Positions 34,686-46,477 of a stretch of 64,000 bases of DNA are shown here, in pieces. How positions within the stretch are numbered: the stretch's first letter is position 1; every line of letters begins with the position of its first letter. This DNA is from Diadema setosum. Lineage: Eukaryota > Echinodermata > Echinoidea > Diadematoida > Diadematidae. The notes below the pieces were generated by a model. The model had not been told where the DNA came from. It was given only the letters and a program-made list of their open reading frames with translations, and did not search any database. The DNA lies in the NCBI GenBank assembly GCA_033980235.1, contig CM067072.1:22943047-23007046 (forward strand), in the 5' to 3' direction. Both the position numbers and the translations under genes were made by a program.

Positions 34686-35599
34686 TAATAACGATGACCA
34701 GCTTACACTTTAGACCTTTCGTTGTAGACCCACATTTTGTAGAAATTAGATACCTACATACAAATGTAGATAGAGATAGAGGATAGTCTTCAGTGATATT
34801 GCGACAAAAATTATGGTTGGTCACAATATCGAAACTCCCAACGGAATCTGGCTGCTGGTAAGCCTTTTCTCGACTAACAAACATAAGATTTCAGTTTGAG
34901 GAAGTAGCAAAACGTGTGGGAGATACTTGAATTTACACGAAGCCTATACTACACTGCAGATGAGGCCTGTTGGAGCCCACATTTACAGTTCTTCGTTGTG
35001 GTAGGGGAAACAAGGGCATACGTTGTATTGCACTAAGATGCGTCGTCTGAACTTCAACATATAGGCGATAGATCATGCAGAATGCTAGTTTGAATACCGT
35101 GTGATTTACAGGCAAAAATGTTCTTTTCGACTGCGTAAACATATCACTAACAAAGGAATTGCAAAAGACATGAATTTGAGCAACAAAAAAAAAAGAAGAA
35201 AAAAGGAAGGGACGAAGACAAAAGAAAACAAAGTCTATGGAACTGATGAATGCGGTGAATGCCAAAATAATGTCGACCAATCCAAAAGCGCCACACCCAA
35301 GCCCGGGGACAAAGCCTACAATATTCCGCTTCAGGTCTTTCTCTTTTTACAGACCTCTCCTTCCTTGTTTGTCACATTATACAGCTAGTTGTTATGGTGG
35401 CATCGGGGTCTGTATCGTGCGCTTAGTGTTGAAAGCGCCATGTACGTGCGTGTGTTGAAATAATTATAGAAAAAAATTCCAGTGCCCTGCTTCATAGCTT
35501 CATAAAGCTGTTCGTAAAGTTACGAAAAACTCACAAGCGACTGGTGATCAGTTCTGATGTGCTATAAAACAGGCAAGAAAGCAGTTTATCTCGAAAGCA
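34686..35599. other. Intergenic, no gene seen
   Basis: ORFs at 34933-35458 on both strands are unrecognised and lack splice context. Confidence 0.4.
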
Positions 35600-36077
35600 G
35601 TTTATCTCGAACATTATTTGGCAGAATAGTGTGATTGAGTGTGTCTTTAGAGTTCTCTTTTCATTTCTTAAAAACCTTGTACTCACTCTCCACTTTCAAC
35701 TCCTATAACTTTTGAAAGAATGATGCCACTGCTTTGAAAGTTGGCATTAATTAAGGACAGAGTGGGTTGATAAGGCATGCTCAATTTCAGTTGACCTGAT
35801 AATCTCTTCATTGTTGTTACTCCAGTAGTTTACATCCTGATTTTTGTTCCATTCATCGCACAGCCAGCACAGCTTGGTTAAGATTAAGCGCTTGAGTAGA
35901 CACTGTACTTCAGAACCTCTTTTCTCAGTTCTCACTTTTCCTGAGTGTGTGCTTTCTTTCCAATATTTAGATAGGTTAGGAGAGTCCATTTGATTTGAAT
36001 TATACATCTCCTCTTTCAGAATATGCTCTTAACTAAAATTTCATGTCTGGCGACTTTTTGTTTGTTTTGTGGTGCAG
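35600..36077 (+). mobile_element. ~700-bp TIR family element, truncated copy
   Basis: It carries CCACTGCTTTGAAAGTTGGC, CCAATATTTAGATAGGTTAG and the right-end GCGACTTTTTGTTTG...GGTGCAG, stopping before the terminal GGTCACA. The left third is missing. This copy shows the uninterrupted site (CTATAACTTTTGAAAGAATG) into which the TTAA MITE inserted at 16.2 kb. Confidence 0.75.
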
Positions 36078-36885
36078 AAGAAGAAGCTGGAGAAACGACA
36101 AAATCAAGGGGTGTTTTGTATGTATTCATAATGAAATTTATGTATTTACCCATTCTGGCCATTGATATCTTAAAAAAATAACAGTCTCCATCGAACAAGC
36201 AAACAAATAAGTTACCTTTTTTTCTTGTTTCTTTTTTTTTTTTTTTTTTGTCTGCCGTCCCTATATTTTGTTTGTATATTCTCGACAAACTTTGGTATAA
36301 AACACACGAAATTTGATCCAGTGTATAGCACAATTTTCTTGTTACACCAGATTCCAAGAACCACTAAGCCGGTGATAGTGTTTAATTGTTAATTAATACC
36401 ATACCATATATATACCAATGTCAATACCACTGCCATATCCTTGCATGGGGCGTAGTTTTAACCTTATTCGTAATTGTTCTCTTGATGTTTGTTACACGTG
36501 ACATGCCAATTTGATATGTTGTTTTCTATCTATTGTTGTGCATGTCAGTGTACATACCGAGTCATATGGCAATTTTGCCTTTCACTATAACCGTCCCCTC
36601 AACAGGAAGATAAAAGAAAATTCTTACAGTCGATTAGACTTTATATAGTTAGGAAGTCTGCTTAGAAGAAAAGAGTGAGACTGTAGGTACAAGCCTGACC
36701 CACTTTAACATCTCACACTACATAATCATGTAGTCCAGCAAGTGTTGTAAATCACATCTTCAAAGTAGTGTAAAGTGCTAAATGCTGAGCAAACACTGTG
36801 ACAACCTTAGTCTTAAGATGTTAAAGGATAGAAAGAGTGACATATGAATTTCTTATGGCCCAACATTTACCGGAGTATTAGGAAT
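36078..36885. other. Intergenic, no gene seen
   Basis: AT-rich. The T-run at 36231-36249 and the short minus ORF are uninformative. Confidence 0.4.
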
Positions 36886-38235
36886 TCGATACTCTAAATC
36901 ATGGTATCTTACTTTCAAAATTGCAGCGTTATGGTGTACGGGGCGTCGCCCATGGGTTGGTGTGTTAATTACTTATGAAATAGATGTCAATATACTGTTC
37001 ACGATACTCATTCATATGCTTTGCTTCCGTTAACATGTGGTGTCCCCCAGGGATCTATTTTACGCCCGCTTTTATTCCTAATATATGTAAGTGATTTGAT
37101 TTATAATGTGTCAGATTCATTGCAATATATTCTCTTTGCGATAATACGAATGTATACTTTTCCCATGCTGATTACAATAGTCTTATTTCGAAACTGAATA
37201 CTGAACTACCGAAATTGTCACTTTGGTTCCGGAGCAATGTGCTATCTCTCAACTTGTCGAAAACAAGTTTTATTCATTTTAAAGTTTATAGAACAACAAA
37301 TCATTATCCAGAAAATAATGTGTTTTTCATAGATGATATTGCAATTGAGCAAAAACCATGTATACAATTTCTGGGTGTTGTTATAAATGAATATCTAAAT
37401 TGGTCTGATCATGTCAGACATATTATATCTAATCCCATTGCACGCAATATTTGTGTTCTACGTGAATTACGGTATTATCTTTCGGTGGGAACTCTTTTTG
37501 CATTGTATGACTCACTCGTTTTGGCATATATAACTTATTGCAACATTGTCTGGGCAACTTCATACAGTAGTACAAATTCAATATTTTTGCTCCAAAAGAA
37601 AGTTATGCCTGCCTGTGCTGGGACTGATTATAGACCTCACACAGACCCAATATTTCAAAAGCATAAGATTTAAAAAAAAAAAATTGACGACATTAATTTT
37701 TTACACACTGCTACCTTCATGATTCGCTACAATATTCTCAGTGTTTACCTTCTTATTTTATTAATATTTTCAAACTCAGTAAACAAATCCACTCCTACCC
37801 TACAGGAAATGCCTCCAATATTCATTTAATAAATCCCGGAACTTGTTTAGCGAAAAAATCAATTCGGCAAACCGGCCCAGACGTGTGGAATTCTTTACCA
37901 TCTCAGTTCCGTGCAATTTGCTCGATTGGTTCCTTTAAAAGATTCGTTAAATATAATTGCTTGTTGCCAAATATCAGTGACCTAATTTACATATCCAGAA
38001 CATGAATTATTTTACTTGAAGCACCTTCATTCTATGTCATACTCTGCCTTCTGTTGTAGGCATGCCACGTAACGTTTTCTCTACTTTTATGTACAGCTGT
38101 AAGTAACTGGTTTTGCTTATCTTTCATGTGCTAAATCAGCAATGAATTATTATGAACCATGTGTATATTTCTAAAAGTGATCATAATTGATTATATTGTA
38201 ATATAGATAAACAATAAAATGAAATGAAATAAAAT
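36886..38235 (+). pseudogene. LINE ORF2 (reverse transcriptase), catalytic motif destroyed
   Basis: It opens inside RT at FDTLNHGILLSKLQRYGVRG and VAHG, then, after stops and a frameshift, HDTHSYALPLTCGVPQGSIL and PLLFLIYVSDL. Where FADDTN is expected, the DNA TTTGCGATAATACG has lost bases and no DD can be read. The frame at 37215-37673 continues with LSLWFRSNVLSLNLSKTSFI, FLGVVINEYLNWSDHV and ALYDSLVLAYITYCNIVW. A later frame has TGPDVWNSLPSQFR and FKRFVKYNCLL. The tail is AACAATAAAATGAAATGAAA. Jockey/CR1-like, 5'-truncated and dead. Confidence 0.85.
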
Positions 38236-39000
38236 GTGCTATTAGGCACTATCAAGAGAGAAGTTAATTTAAGTTCTGAAAGCTATAGAGTTAAGTCATG
38301 GATTGGCAGAAATTTAGGGTTAGTAGCTTAAGGAAATACCAGCTGATTTGCTGTTTTCTGTGTATATTATATTTCCCTGTTTATCACATTAGAAGGTAAA
38401 CATTCAACTTGGCGAAAATTTAAGGACTGCTTCGACAGATGAAGTAATCTTTGAGTCAATTATAAAGTCACGTATTTTCAACTAATTTTCAGTTCAAGTG
38501 GTTCTTCTTGCATACAGTAATAATACAGTGGCAAATATTCCTTTCATCTATAATTACTCTTTTGACACAAGATTGAGCAACCGCTTTCTTAAATTATCAT
38601 TAAACAATACAATTAAGAGTATCGAAGGGAATCAACGAATTGCATACAGAAAATGAGGAACTCCTCTGATAGCACTTTTGCAAACACTACTAGGAGGGGG
38701 AAATTTCCTGTAGAACACCAGTCACACAACCTCAATATCAATGCAATGAATGGCGCTTCCACAATCTCTCATGAAATTTGGAAAATAATTGCATAAGTGA
38801 AATATAGGTCTACTTCATGAGTGTTAGAGTACAAAGTATGCATTTATCAGAGTTATCAAATCTATCAAAGATCAAACCTGTGCAGTCGATTGTCTGTAAA
38901 TGGTTCAAGAAAAAAGGAGAACAAAAATATACAGATTCCCATTGAGATCTCAATTCCCTCATCAAATGCGTCCCTTGAAATGTAAAATTCTCATCCAAGG
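38236..39000. other. Intergenic, no gene seen
   Basis: AT-rich; nothing recognised. Confidence 0.4.
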
Positions 39001-39175
39001 AATCGATAATAATAAAAATGATAATAAAATAGCAAAAATGATTTTAATAATCATAACAATAATGATAATAATAATGATAATACTAATAATAATAATAATG
39101 TATATATACTAATTTGTATTGCGCCAAATCCACACTTAAACGTTCTCAAGGCGCATACATACGTGATCCGGCATC
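39001..39175 (-). mobile_element. 3' end of the (TTA)n-tailed LINE family
   Basis: A (AAT)n/(GATAAT)n stretch is followed by TTTGTATTGCGCCAAATCCA and CTCAAGGCGC, parallel to the LINE 3' UTR at 33.02-33.07 kb (CTTGTATAGCGCACAGGTCC, CTCATGGCGC). Only the 3' terminus is present. Confidence 0.55.
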
Positions 39176-39221
39176 ACAAATCCAACAAAATAGTCGCTAT
39201 AGGCATGGATTCTTAGTTAAT

Positions 39222-39775
39222 AAAGGACAAATTCACCTTTATAGACATGTGGGTTGAGTGAATGCACCAATATTAGTAGAACACATCAGTGAGAGTTTGA
39301 GCAAAATCGGAAAATCTGTTAAAAAGTTTTTTTGAAGTTTCTGCTCAGTCACGGCTGGATGACAAGACTACTATAGCTTGTGATGTCACATGAGTACAAC
39401 GATATGAAGAAAGAATAAAGAAAATTCAACATATTTCCATTTTTCTTGCATAACAAAAGAACACTCGACTTCTCTCTTTCAGAAGGCAGGGGGAATAATA
39501 TTACCCTTAACATATGTCAGTAGCAAGTCGAAGAAATGTGCACTTTATTCAAAAAGTAGAGTTTTGTGAAATTATCTTTTTATTTTCCTTAGTACGCATG
39601 TGACATCATACACTGTAGTAGTCTTCTCTTCCATTAGTGACTGCGCAGATACTTAAAATATTCGTAACTTTTGAACGGATTGTCAAATTTTCGTCAAACT
39701 TTCACTGATGTGTTCTGCTAATATTGCTGCATTCTCTCAATCCTTATGTATATGAAGGTGGACTTGTCCTTTAAG
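39222..39775. mobile_element. piggyBac-like MITE, copy 2
   Basis: AAAGGACAAATTCACCTTTA at the left and TATGAAGGTGGACTTGTCCT at the right, with TTAA at the right edge and a mutated TTAATAA at the left. It is the same family as 16203-16706, about 550 bp. The interior matches AATATTAGTAGAACACATCA and GTGATGTCACATGAGTACAA. Non-coding. Confidence 0.8.
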
Positions 39776-39814
39776 GGTAGATTCTGAAAAAAAAAAGACT
39801 CTGTGGTTATTACA

Positions 39815-40434
39815 AGCTTTAAAATGATGAGCAACTCAATTCAAATGGACTTTCCTAAATATTGGAAAGAAAGCACACATTCTGGAAAGTGTGGCTTGAG
39901 AAAAGATGCTCTGATGTCAGGGAAGTATAGAGTCTATTCAAGCGCTAAATCTTTCCCAAATCGTGCTCGCTGCACAATGAATGGGACAAAAAACAACAAC
40001 AACAACAACAACAAACCAGAATATAAACCACCACAGCAAAACATTGAAGGGAGTGTTAGAAAAGGCTGAAATTGAGCATGTCCCACCAATTACCTAACGC
40101 TAACCAACGCTAACTTTCAAAGCAGTAGCATTATCCTTTTACACTCTTCATAGGGTTAAAAGTGAAGAATAATATGTAAAGATTTTTAAGAAATGAAAGG
40201 GGGCATAATAACTAATCACACTATTGTATAAAAAAGAGCGTTGGAGAAAAACAGCTGAAAATACACTTTCCCGTTCGTTTTACGATCCCAAATTTAAAAG
40301 TGTTGTAGAAGAAAGATAACTCTTTTAAGAAAATATGAAAAATCAAGATTGACTTTGTTGAACCATTTCACCTTTTTTCCTCACGTAAACTCAAGTGGTG
40401 CGAGTTGTTGTTGTTTTTGTGATGCAGGGTCACA
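39815..40434 (-). mobile_element. ~700-bp TIR family element, inverted copy
   Basis: It reads on the minus strand relative to the 22.2-kb copy. The landmark TTTCCTAAATATTGGAAAGA is at 39850, and CATTTCACCTTTTTTCCTCA plus the end GTGATGCAGGGTCACA at 40366-40434. The inner end is truncated near 39800, next to the MITE. Confidence 0.75.
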
Positions 40435-41403
40435 TACTATTATTACCCCGGTCGCAGGATACATTATTTCCAACCAGCATGTTGCTAATACTTGTATAGC
40501 CACATTATTGCATGGCTTTTTCTTTAAGTAGTTTATAGTGTAGATTACCATGTTATACAGAGATAGTAAAGTTGTCACGGGTCCACGTCAAGAGCTCGAA
40601 ACCTACGACTTAAACAACCCACGAGATAGACCTCATGTAGGCCTACAATAGGCCATTCTTGGGAGCTATACAATCTATGACCTCGATACAAGACAAATAT
40701 ATGAAGGCTCGAACTCGATACTAGGACCAGTGTTCAGTGTAAACGCGCAAAAGGCCAAAGGCGGGGCCAAAATTGGCCGCGCATTTGGCCACGCTCTGGA
40801 GATGGTCTCGGCCGTGGTTTTGTCATGCAAAGGATTCTTCCTACGGCAAAGGGCTTTGCCGAACGGCGACTTCGTCGCCACGGAATCCAGTTGACAAAGG
40901 GTCTGAAAACCAGACTATACCAAATTGCGTTTGTTTACAAGCAGAGCGCCACTACGACAAAATATTGAAAGGTTTGAATTAAAAGTCCGGGCCGAGCACG
41001 GCACTGTTAACGGACAGAATTGCGGGGCTCAACCAAGCCCCGCACTGTAAACGGGGTCTACGCGATTAAGACCCACATAATGTAAATGGATTCTCATTCC
41101 TGAAAAAAGAAATCCACTTGTTCCAGCTCATTTAATGCTATTCTTTGTAGAATTCATCTGTGATGATGTCCATAACCATAATAGTCGTGTTTCTCAAAAG
41201 GTCGTCATGTACCCTGCAACATAAAAGATCAAGGGGATCATAAAGATCCTTATGAGTGTGAGCAGAGAGTTGTGTGAAAGAGGATGACATGTCAGTTTGG
41301 AAAGAGTGGCTCCTCGGTCATACTACCGTTAAGACATGAAAATCATGCCCGGGTGGACCACACTGGGACCTGTACAATGCTCACTCCGCTTTGCCACCAG
41401 GTA
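40435..41403. other. Intergenic; GC-rich island at 40.73-41.06 kb
   Basis: Bases 40733-41062 (CAGTGTAAACGCGCAAAAGG through CCCCGCACTGTAAACGGGGT) are GC-rich and share a TGTAAACG word at each end, so they may be another element. No ORF is recognisable. Elsewhere nothing is seen. Confidence 0.35.
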
Positions 41404-41414
41404 GAATGGATGGG

Positions 41415-41635
41415 TGCTGTTCGTTATTCCGAAGGTTCGCTATTCCGAAGGTTCGTTATTCCGAAGGGTCGTTAATCCGAAACACGCAAATTCCCTATAC
41501 CTAGAGGTTCGTTAATCCGAAAATGAAAAAGGGTTCGTTAATCCGAAAATATGTGGCGTTATTCCGAAGGTTCGTTACTCCGAAAACGAAAATGAAATTC
41601 GGAACAATGAACCTTCGGAATAACGAGCTGTAACC
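41415..41635. mobile_element. Small foldback element of TTCGTTATTCCGAA repeats
   Basis: The left arm has tandem GGTTCGTTATTCCGAA units (variants with GCTATT, TTAATCC, TTACTCC) at 41419-41585. The right end carries the inverted CCTTCGGAATAACGAG at 41612-41628. It is flanked by an 11-bp direct repeat GAATGGATGGG (41404-41414 and 41636-41646), a plausible target duplication. Non-coding. Confidence 0.7.
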
Positions 41636-41646
41636 GAATGGATGGG

Positions 41647-42001
41647 GGATGTTTAGAAATCAATATTTCTGTAGTTGAAGTTAAAGTTTTATCTCATTTT
41701 GCATTTGGGTCTGTAAAGCATTAATTTCAATTCAATAAATTCATTTCGATTGTGTTGCCAATTTCAGAAAATTTGTTTTGTTTACATACAGAGTAAATTA
41801 CATACACAGGAGATTTGAGAAATATGTTGTTGTTATTTCAATCTGAAATAAGGATTTTTCATCATTTCAGATTAGCATCAATCTCGGATATTTCTTCTCT
41901 ATTACGTAGTTGAAAATACCGTTATAGAGTTAGGTGTACCTGAAAAGTTGGTTAGAAGAAGGGTATTGCGAGAGTATGGCCAGCCTTTTTTACATTTAAA
42001 G
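41647..42001. other. Intergenic, no gene seen
   Basis: AT-rich; nothing recognised. Confidence 0.4.
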
Positions 42002-42505
42002 TTAATTTCTGATATTACGAATTCAATTTTGTGATAACAAAAAAATCAAATTTCTGATATCAAGAATTAAATTTGTGATATCTCAAATTCCCGTAAGTGT
42101 AGCACATGAACTTAATTAATTTTGTGATATCAAGAAATCAAATTTGTGATATCACAAAATCCATTCTTGATATCACAAATTCAATTTGTGATATTTTTAT
42201 CAGAAATTCGAATTCGTGATATCAAAAATTCGATTTGTGATATCACTGAATGAATTTGTGATATCAGAAATTCGAATTCTTGATTTCAAAAGTAGGTTTC
42301 ACGTGAAAAACCAATGGTAATTCGTGATATCATAAAAGGAATTTTTGATATCACCAATCCGTATTTGTGTATCACGAAATAAATTTGTGATATCACTAAT
42401 TTGAATTTGTGATATCAAAACTGCTAATTTCTGATATCACAAATTCCATTTTGTGATATCACAAATTGAATTATTGATATCACAAATTCGAATATGTGAT
42501 ATCAG
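42002..42505 (+). repeat. GATATC-centred array, left outer arm
   Basis: About 17 units on the theme AATTTGTGATATCACAAATT. Each unit is itself a near-perfect palindrome, so single units as well as the whole arm can fold. Confidence 0.85.
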
Positions 42506-42875
42506 TAATTCAAAGGGAATTCGAGCGTTAGTTGTACACTGAAATTCAACTGTGAATTCGAATGTTAGTTGAACGCAGAAAAATCACAGGGAATTCGAGC
42601 GTTAGTTCAGTGCAGTAAATCCCTGTGAATTCGAGTGTTAGTTGAGCGTAGAAATTCAACTGTGAATTCGAGCGTTAGTTGAGCGCTGAAATACAAAGGA
42701 AATTCGAGCGTTAGTTTTGCGCTAGAATTCAACTGTGAAATAAAGCATTAGTTTAGCGCAGAAGTACACAGGGAATTCGAGCGTTACTTTTGCGCTGGAA
42801 TTCAACTGTGAATTCGAGCGTTTGTTTAGCGCAGAAATACACAGGGAATTGAAACATTAGTTTTGACCTGATATT
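42506..42875 (+). repeat. 37-bp GAATTCGAGCGTTAGTT array, left inner arm
   Basis: About ten units of 36-37 bp: GAATTCGAGCGTTAGTT, then (G/T)(A/T)GCGC(A/T)GAA, then either ATTCAACTGT or ATACACAGGG in rough alternation. The alternation suggests a 74-bp dimer as the amplified unit. Confidence 0.85.
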
Positions 42876-43300
42876 CAGATGGAATGTATACTACTGCTAA
42901 CTTTTTTTAGAACAATGTTCAAAATACAAATAACTTTTACATCCATCATTCCATAAATGATCATCAAGGTATATGTATTCGATGAATTATTGATACAAAT
43001 CAATTGTTTTACAACATAATTATTATCATGAATTCAATGATACTATGTTCACTTAGTGCCTACATTTAATTCATCGTTCTGGTCCTCAAATTGTCGTCTA
43101 TTACTTCGTTATTGTTAATTATGATACACTTTTCACGTGTAGTACCCCTTACAGTATGACTCTTCCACCAAATCGGTGATAATGTGTGGTTGTATGTGTA
43201 TGTGTTTTGTAAAAAAAAAAATATACCACGTATTGCGGAGGATCGACCGATCGAGGGCAATCACCCCTCTGGTCTGTGTATGGCAGCGGCGGAGAATAAT

Positions 43301-43980
43301 ACCCCTTTTATACTGGGCACGACTTTTAGCTCGGGCCAAGTCGTTTTATACTGCCATTCTCGACCATCCAAGGTTACGGGCGAGACCAGACCTACAGTAT
43401 CGCCCCCCCCCCCCCCCCCCAATTAGCCTGCTGTCCTTCCAACGAGCGCGAAAATTCAGTGATAGTTTTCATGCTTACTTACGAGTACGAATTCAGTTCC
43501 GTTGTATACGGTACGTTACTCGCGAAATTCAACCAGTCATCGGCATTATAGTGTATACGTACTGAGCTGGTCTATTTTTTTTTTCTTACGATTCTATCAT
43601 GTCGTTTGCTAGTTCAAAGAGTTCGTTGCATTGGGAGTTATACCGAACAGCGAACACACCAATGCGCTGCGTACTTTTAATAAACACACAGCGCGCCCGG
43701 TGGCAACAGTGGCAGCAGTAAACGTACATATTGGCAACCCGGAAGCACCGTACACGCTTTCCGGTCACGGGTCAGTGAATTTAGCCATGGCTAAACTCGC
43801 GAACCTTTTACACTGAAGTTAGCTCGGACCTGAAGCTGACCTGATCCACCCCCCCCCCCCCCCCCCGCCCCCGAGCGGACTAACTTAGCTCGGACTAACT
43901 ATTTTCGACCTTTTATACTGAGAGTTAGCTCGCTTCAGGTCCGCACCTGAAGCGAGCTAACGCCCAGTATAAAAGGGGTG
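43301..43980. mobile_element. TIR element nested in the middle of the 42-44.8 kb foldback
   Basis: The left end ACCCCTTTTATACTGGGC and right end GCCCAGTATAAAAGGGGT are perfect 18-bp inverted repeats. AGCTCG words follow inside both ends, and CCTTTTATACTGAGAGTTAG repeats near 43910. A C-run (43388-43400) and CCCC tract (43850-43870) lie inside. GC-rich compared with the host element. The overlapping ORFs (129 aa at 43176-43565) are shadows. Confidence 0.75.
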
Positions 43981-44099
43981 TGAAAGAGAGACTGTGACTC
44001 ATGCAGGGTGCGGAGAGGGAGTCGTAAACCCGCCAAATGTCCTCCACTGGTGTCGGCTGGTGGTCACATTAACGGAACGTGATTCTCCTAAAGACATTT

Positions 44100-44785
44100 T
44101 CTCACTCGAATTGCTCGAATTCCCTTTGTATTTCTGCGCTAAACTAACGCCTTAATTCAAAATTGAATTTTAGCGCAAAACTAACGCTCGAATTCCCCAT
44201 GTATTTCTGCGCTCAACTAACGCTCGAATGCCCACTGGTTTTCTGCACTGAACTAAAGCTCGAATTCCCAATGTATTTGTGCGCTCAACTAACGCTCAAA
44301 ATGACAGTTGCTTTTCAGCACAAAACTAACGCTTGAATTCCCCAAGTATTTCTGCGCTCAACTAACGCTCGACTTCACTGTTGAATTTTAGCGAAAAACT
44401 AGTGCTCGAATTCCCTGTGTATTTTTGCGCTCAACTAACGCTCGAATTCACAGAATTCAATTGCGCAAAACTAATGCTCGATATCAAATGATTTTTTTTT
44501 TTTTGCGAATGATAAGTGCTGAAATTCCATGTAAAGTAATGATATCACAAATTGGAATTATAGTGATATCACAAAATGTATTTCTTGATATCAAGAATGT
44601 GAATTCGTGGTATCTCGAATTGAATTTGTGATATCACTAATTTGATTTCGTGATACCAAAACTTTGTTTTACGTGATAAACCAATGGTTATTTGTGATAT
44701 CAAAAATTGAATTCTAAGTTGTGATATCAGAAATTCGATTTGTTGATATCACAAAATGGAATCGTGATATCAGAAAATGTGTTTA
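44100..44785 (-). repeat. Right inverted arm: inner 37-bp array then outer GATATC array
   Basis: The inner part (44100-44490) repeats TGCGCTCAACTAACGCTCGA about ten times. The outer part (44535-44785) has GTGATATCAC-containing units. Order and orientation mirror 42002-42875. The right arm is ~190 bp shorter, mostly in the outer array. Confidence 0.85.
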
Positions 44786-44793
44786 GAAATTAA

Positions 44794-45684
44794 ATTGGCT
44801 TGACATACGAGAGATTTACCTCATCCAATTGAGGGAAAATAACCGTAACAAAATTTCAATACTGGCAATACAATACAGGCACATTATTGGAGGCTTTCCC
44901 GAAACGTATTTCAGAAATATGAGTAGCATTGTTAGGTTTTTTTCATAACAATTCATGTTTCTATTGTTCAAGTGTTTTCATGTCATTTTTATGTATTCTC
45001 TTATCTGATTCACATATTGTGTTTTTTTTTTCGTGTGTGTGTACGCGGTACTTAAGTATAAAGCGGTTTTTTTTCCATAGGACGCATAATTTTGCCCTAT
45101 GTTTTTTTTTTTTTCAATGGGATTACACATGCGCTTATGAAACATTATGTCAATTGCTTGTAAGAAAAATTACATCGGTAGGCTCATATTCTTATAACAT
45201 AAATTATAACAATGTTATTATATATGTTGTAGGCTTTGCCGCCCTATTCCGTACCTCTGTCAGTCAAATTCCTTACTGTTGCATTCACTTTAGCAAACTT
45301 TAGCCTAGATGACATGTTCGGTATTTCAATTTTATGACCGCTACATTCAAATTCATTTGAATGCACTCGGATTACTTTTAATCGCATTCTAATCAACAAT
45401 TTTCAACTGAAATTCGTAAGACAAGCACCATTTCCCTATCCGTTCATTCAATTTAGAATGATATACAGTTACGTGATCACGTATTTATGCTGCGCTCGTT
45501 CATTCAAATTCATTTTTGGGCATCTAATTTAATATGTTCTGCAGTTAATTCAGCAGGCATGTTTACGCTTCGGATTTTTTTTTTCTTTCATCGTAGTTAT
45601 TGTTTTGTAAGCATCATACAAATTTCATATTTTCGTATTCATTTTAGAGATTTTGGCAACAGTATTTTTTTTTCAATGTGCTTA
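44794..45684. other. Intergenic, no gene seen
   Basis: AT-rich with T-runs. The 124-aa frame at 44929-45303 is F/C/Y-rich chance sequence. Confidence 0.4.
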
Positions 45685-45789
45685 TTAAGTCTCCCAGTCC
45701 GAAGATGGGAGACTCAATGGGAGTGCATGTGACCACAACTTATCTGTATAGTCATTGAGCGCTTTTTCTGCAGTGTGTCGCCAGTTCTT

Positions 45790-45885
45790 GGTAGTCCGGA
45801 TATGATCCTCAAATACTTCTATGATTATTTCTCTATCTTTTGGAGATATACGTCTGTATCTAACTTGTGCTGTCATTACTGTAAG
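45790..45885 (-). pseudogene. Transposase helix-turn-helix fragment (IS630/Tc1-type)
   Basis: On the minus strand the frame reads VRYRRISPKDREIIIEVFED. After a one-base shift it continues PDYQELATHCRKSA. A start of RYRRI-x-x-(E/K)DR-x-x-I followed by DY-x-x-LA is what I know from the N-terminal helix-turn-helix of DDE transposases in invertebrate genomes. Only ~30 residues remain, frameshifted, with no DDE domain nearby. Confidence 0.5.
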
Positions 45886-46477
45886 AAGATGAAGTTAATC
45901 TGTAGTACGGGTACATGTAGGCCTATGGAAGAAAAGGGGTTTTACAAAACAGCGAAATCGAGTTGTATAGCGTCAGAAGTATGATACATTTACCGCTTAA
46001 CAGTGTGTGGATGAATCAAAAATCGCATTGAAATACACGTTTAAAATGTTGTCACTTTTTCAAAAGAGAAATAACATGACGTACGTAACTTTGAAGACAT
46101 AATTATGTTTGTAATTAATTGACTGCCCATTCGCGAAATTGAGTGACTGAAATACCCTTTTCGGCTAGTGATGACGAATTTGAATGAACGTAGAGAACCT
46201 ACCCATTTGAATACCCTTTTTACGAGTTCGAAAGCCACATGTGCAAATGTTATTGATCGAAATGGTAAAGTGAACGCGCAAGTTGCTGATAACGAGGGTT
46301 TTTGCTAAATTGAATGAACCCTCACTCAAATGGACTGACAAAGGTGCGAATTGGCTGGGAAAATCATGAAATATTATGATGTAATATATCATAATCGTGA
46401 TAGATTATAATATGATGCATTTTTTTTTCAAGTTTGAAATACTAGTCAAAATCTACACTTGCAGTATTACAGTATAC
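45886..46477. other. Intergenic, no gene seen
   Basis: AT-rich. There is a short palindromic ATGATGTAATATATCATAAT near 46375-46395. Nothing else. Confidence 0.4.

Larger units (their letters stand above)
42002..44793. mobile_element. Foldback element with two-layer tandem-repeat arms
   Basis: Each arm has an outer array of GATATC-centred ~28-30-bp repeats (42002-42505; inverted at 44535-44785). Each also has an inner array of ~37-bp repeats GAATTCGAGCGTTAGTT (42505-42875; inverted as AACTAACGCTCGAATTC at 44100-44490). The outermost words TTAATTTCT / AGAAATTAA are inverted. The order outer-inner-middle-inner-outer is mirror symmetric. The middle (42876-44100) contains another TIR element. No transposase ORF is seen. 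Target duplication unclear. Confidence 0.8.

Noticed and set aside
43176..43816. ORFs in the middle of the 42-44.8 kb element as a transposase
   Set aside because: They overlap a nested TIR element and homopolymer C tracts; no DDE, RNase H or other transposase motif is visible.
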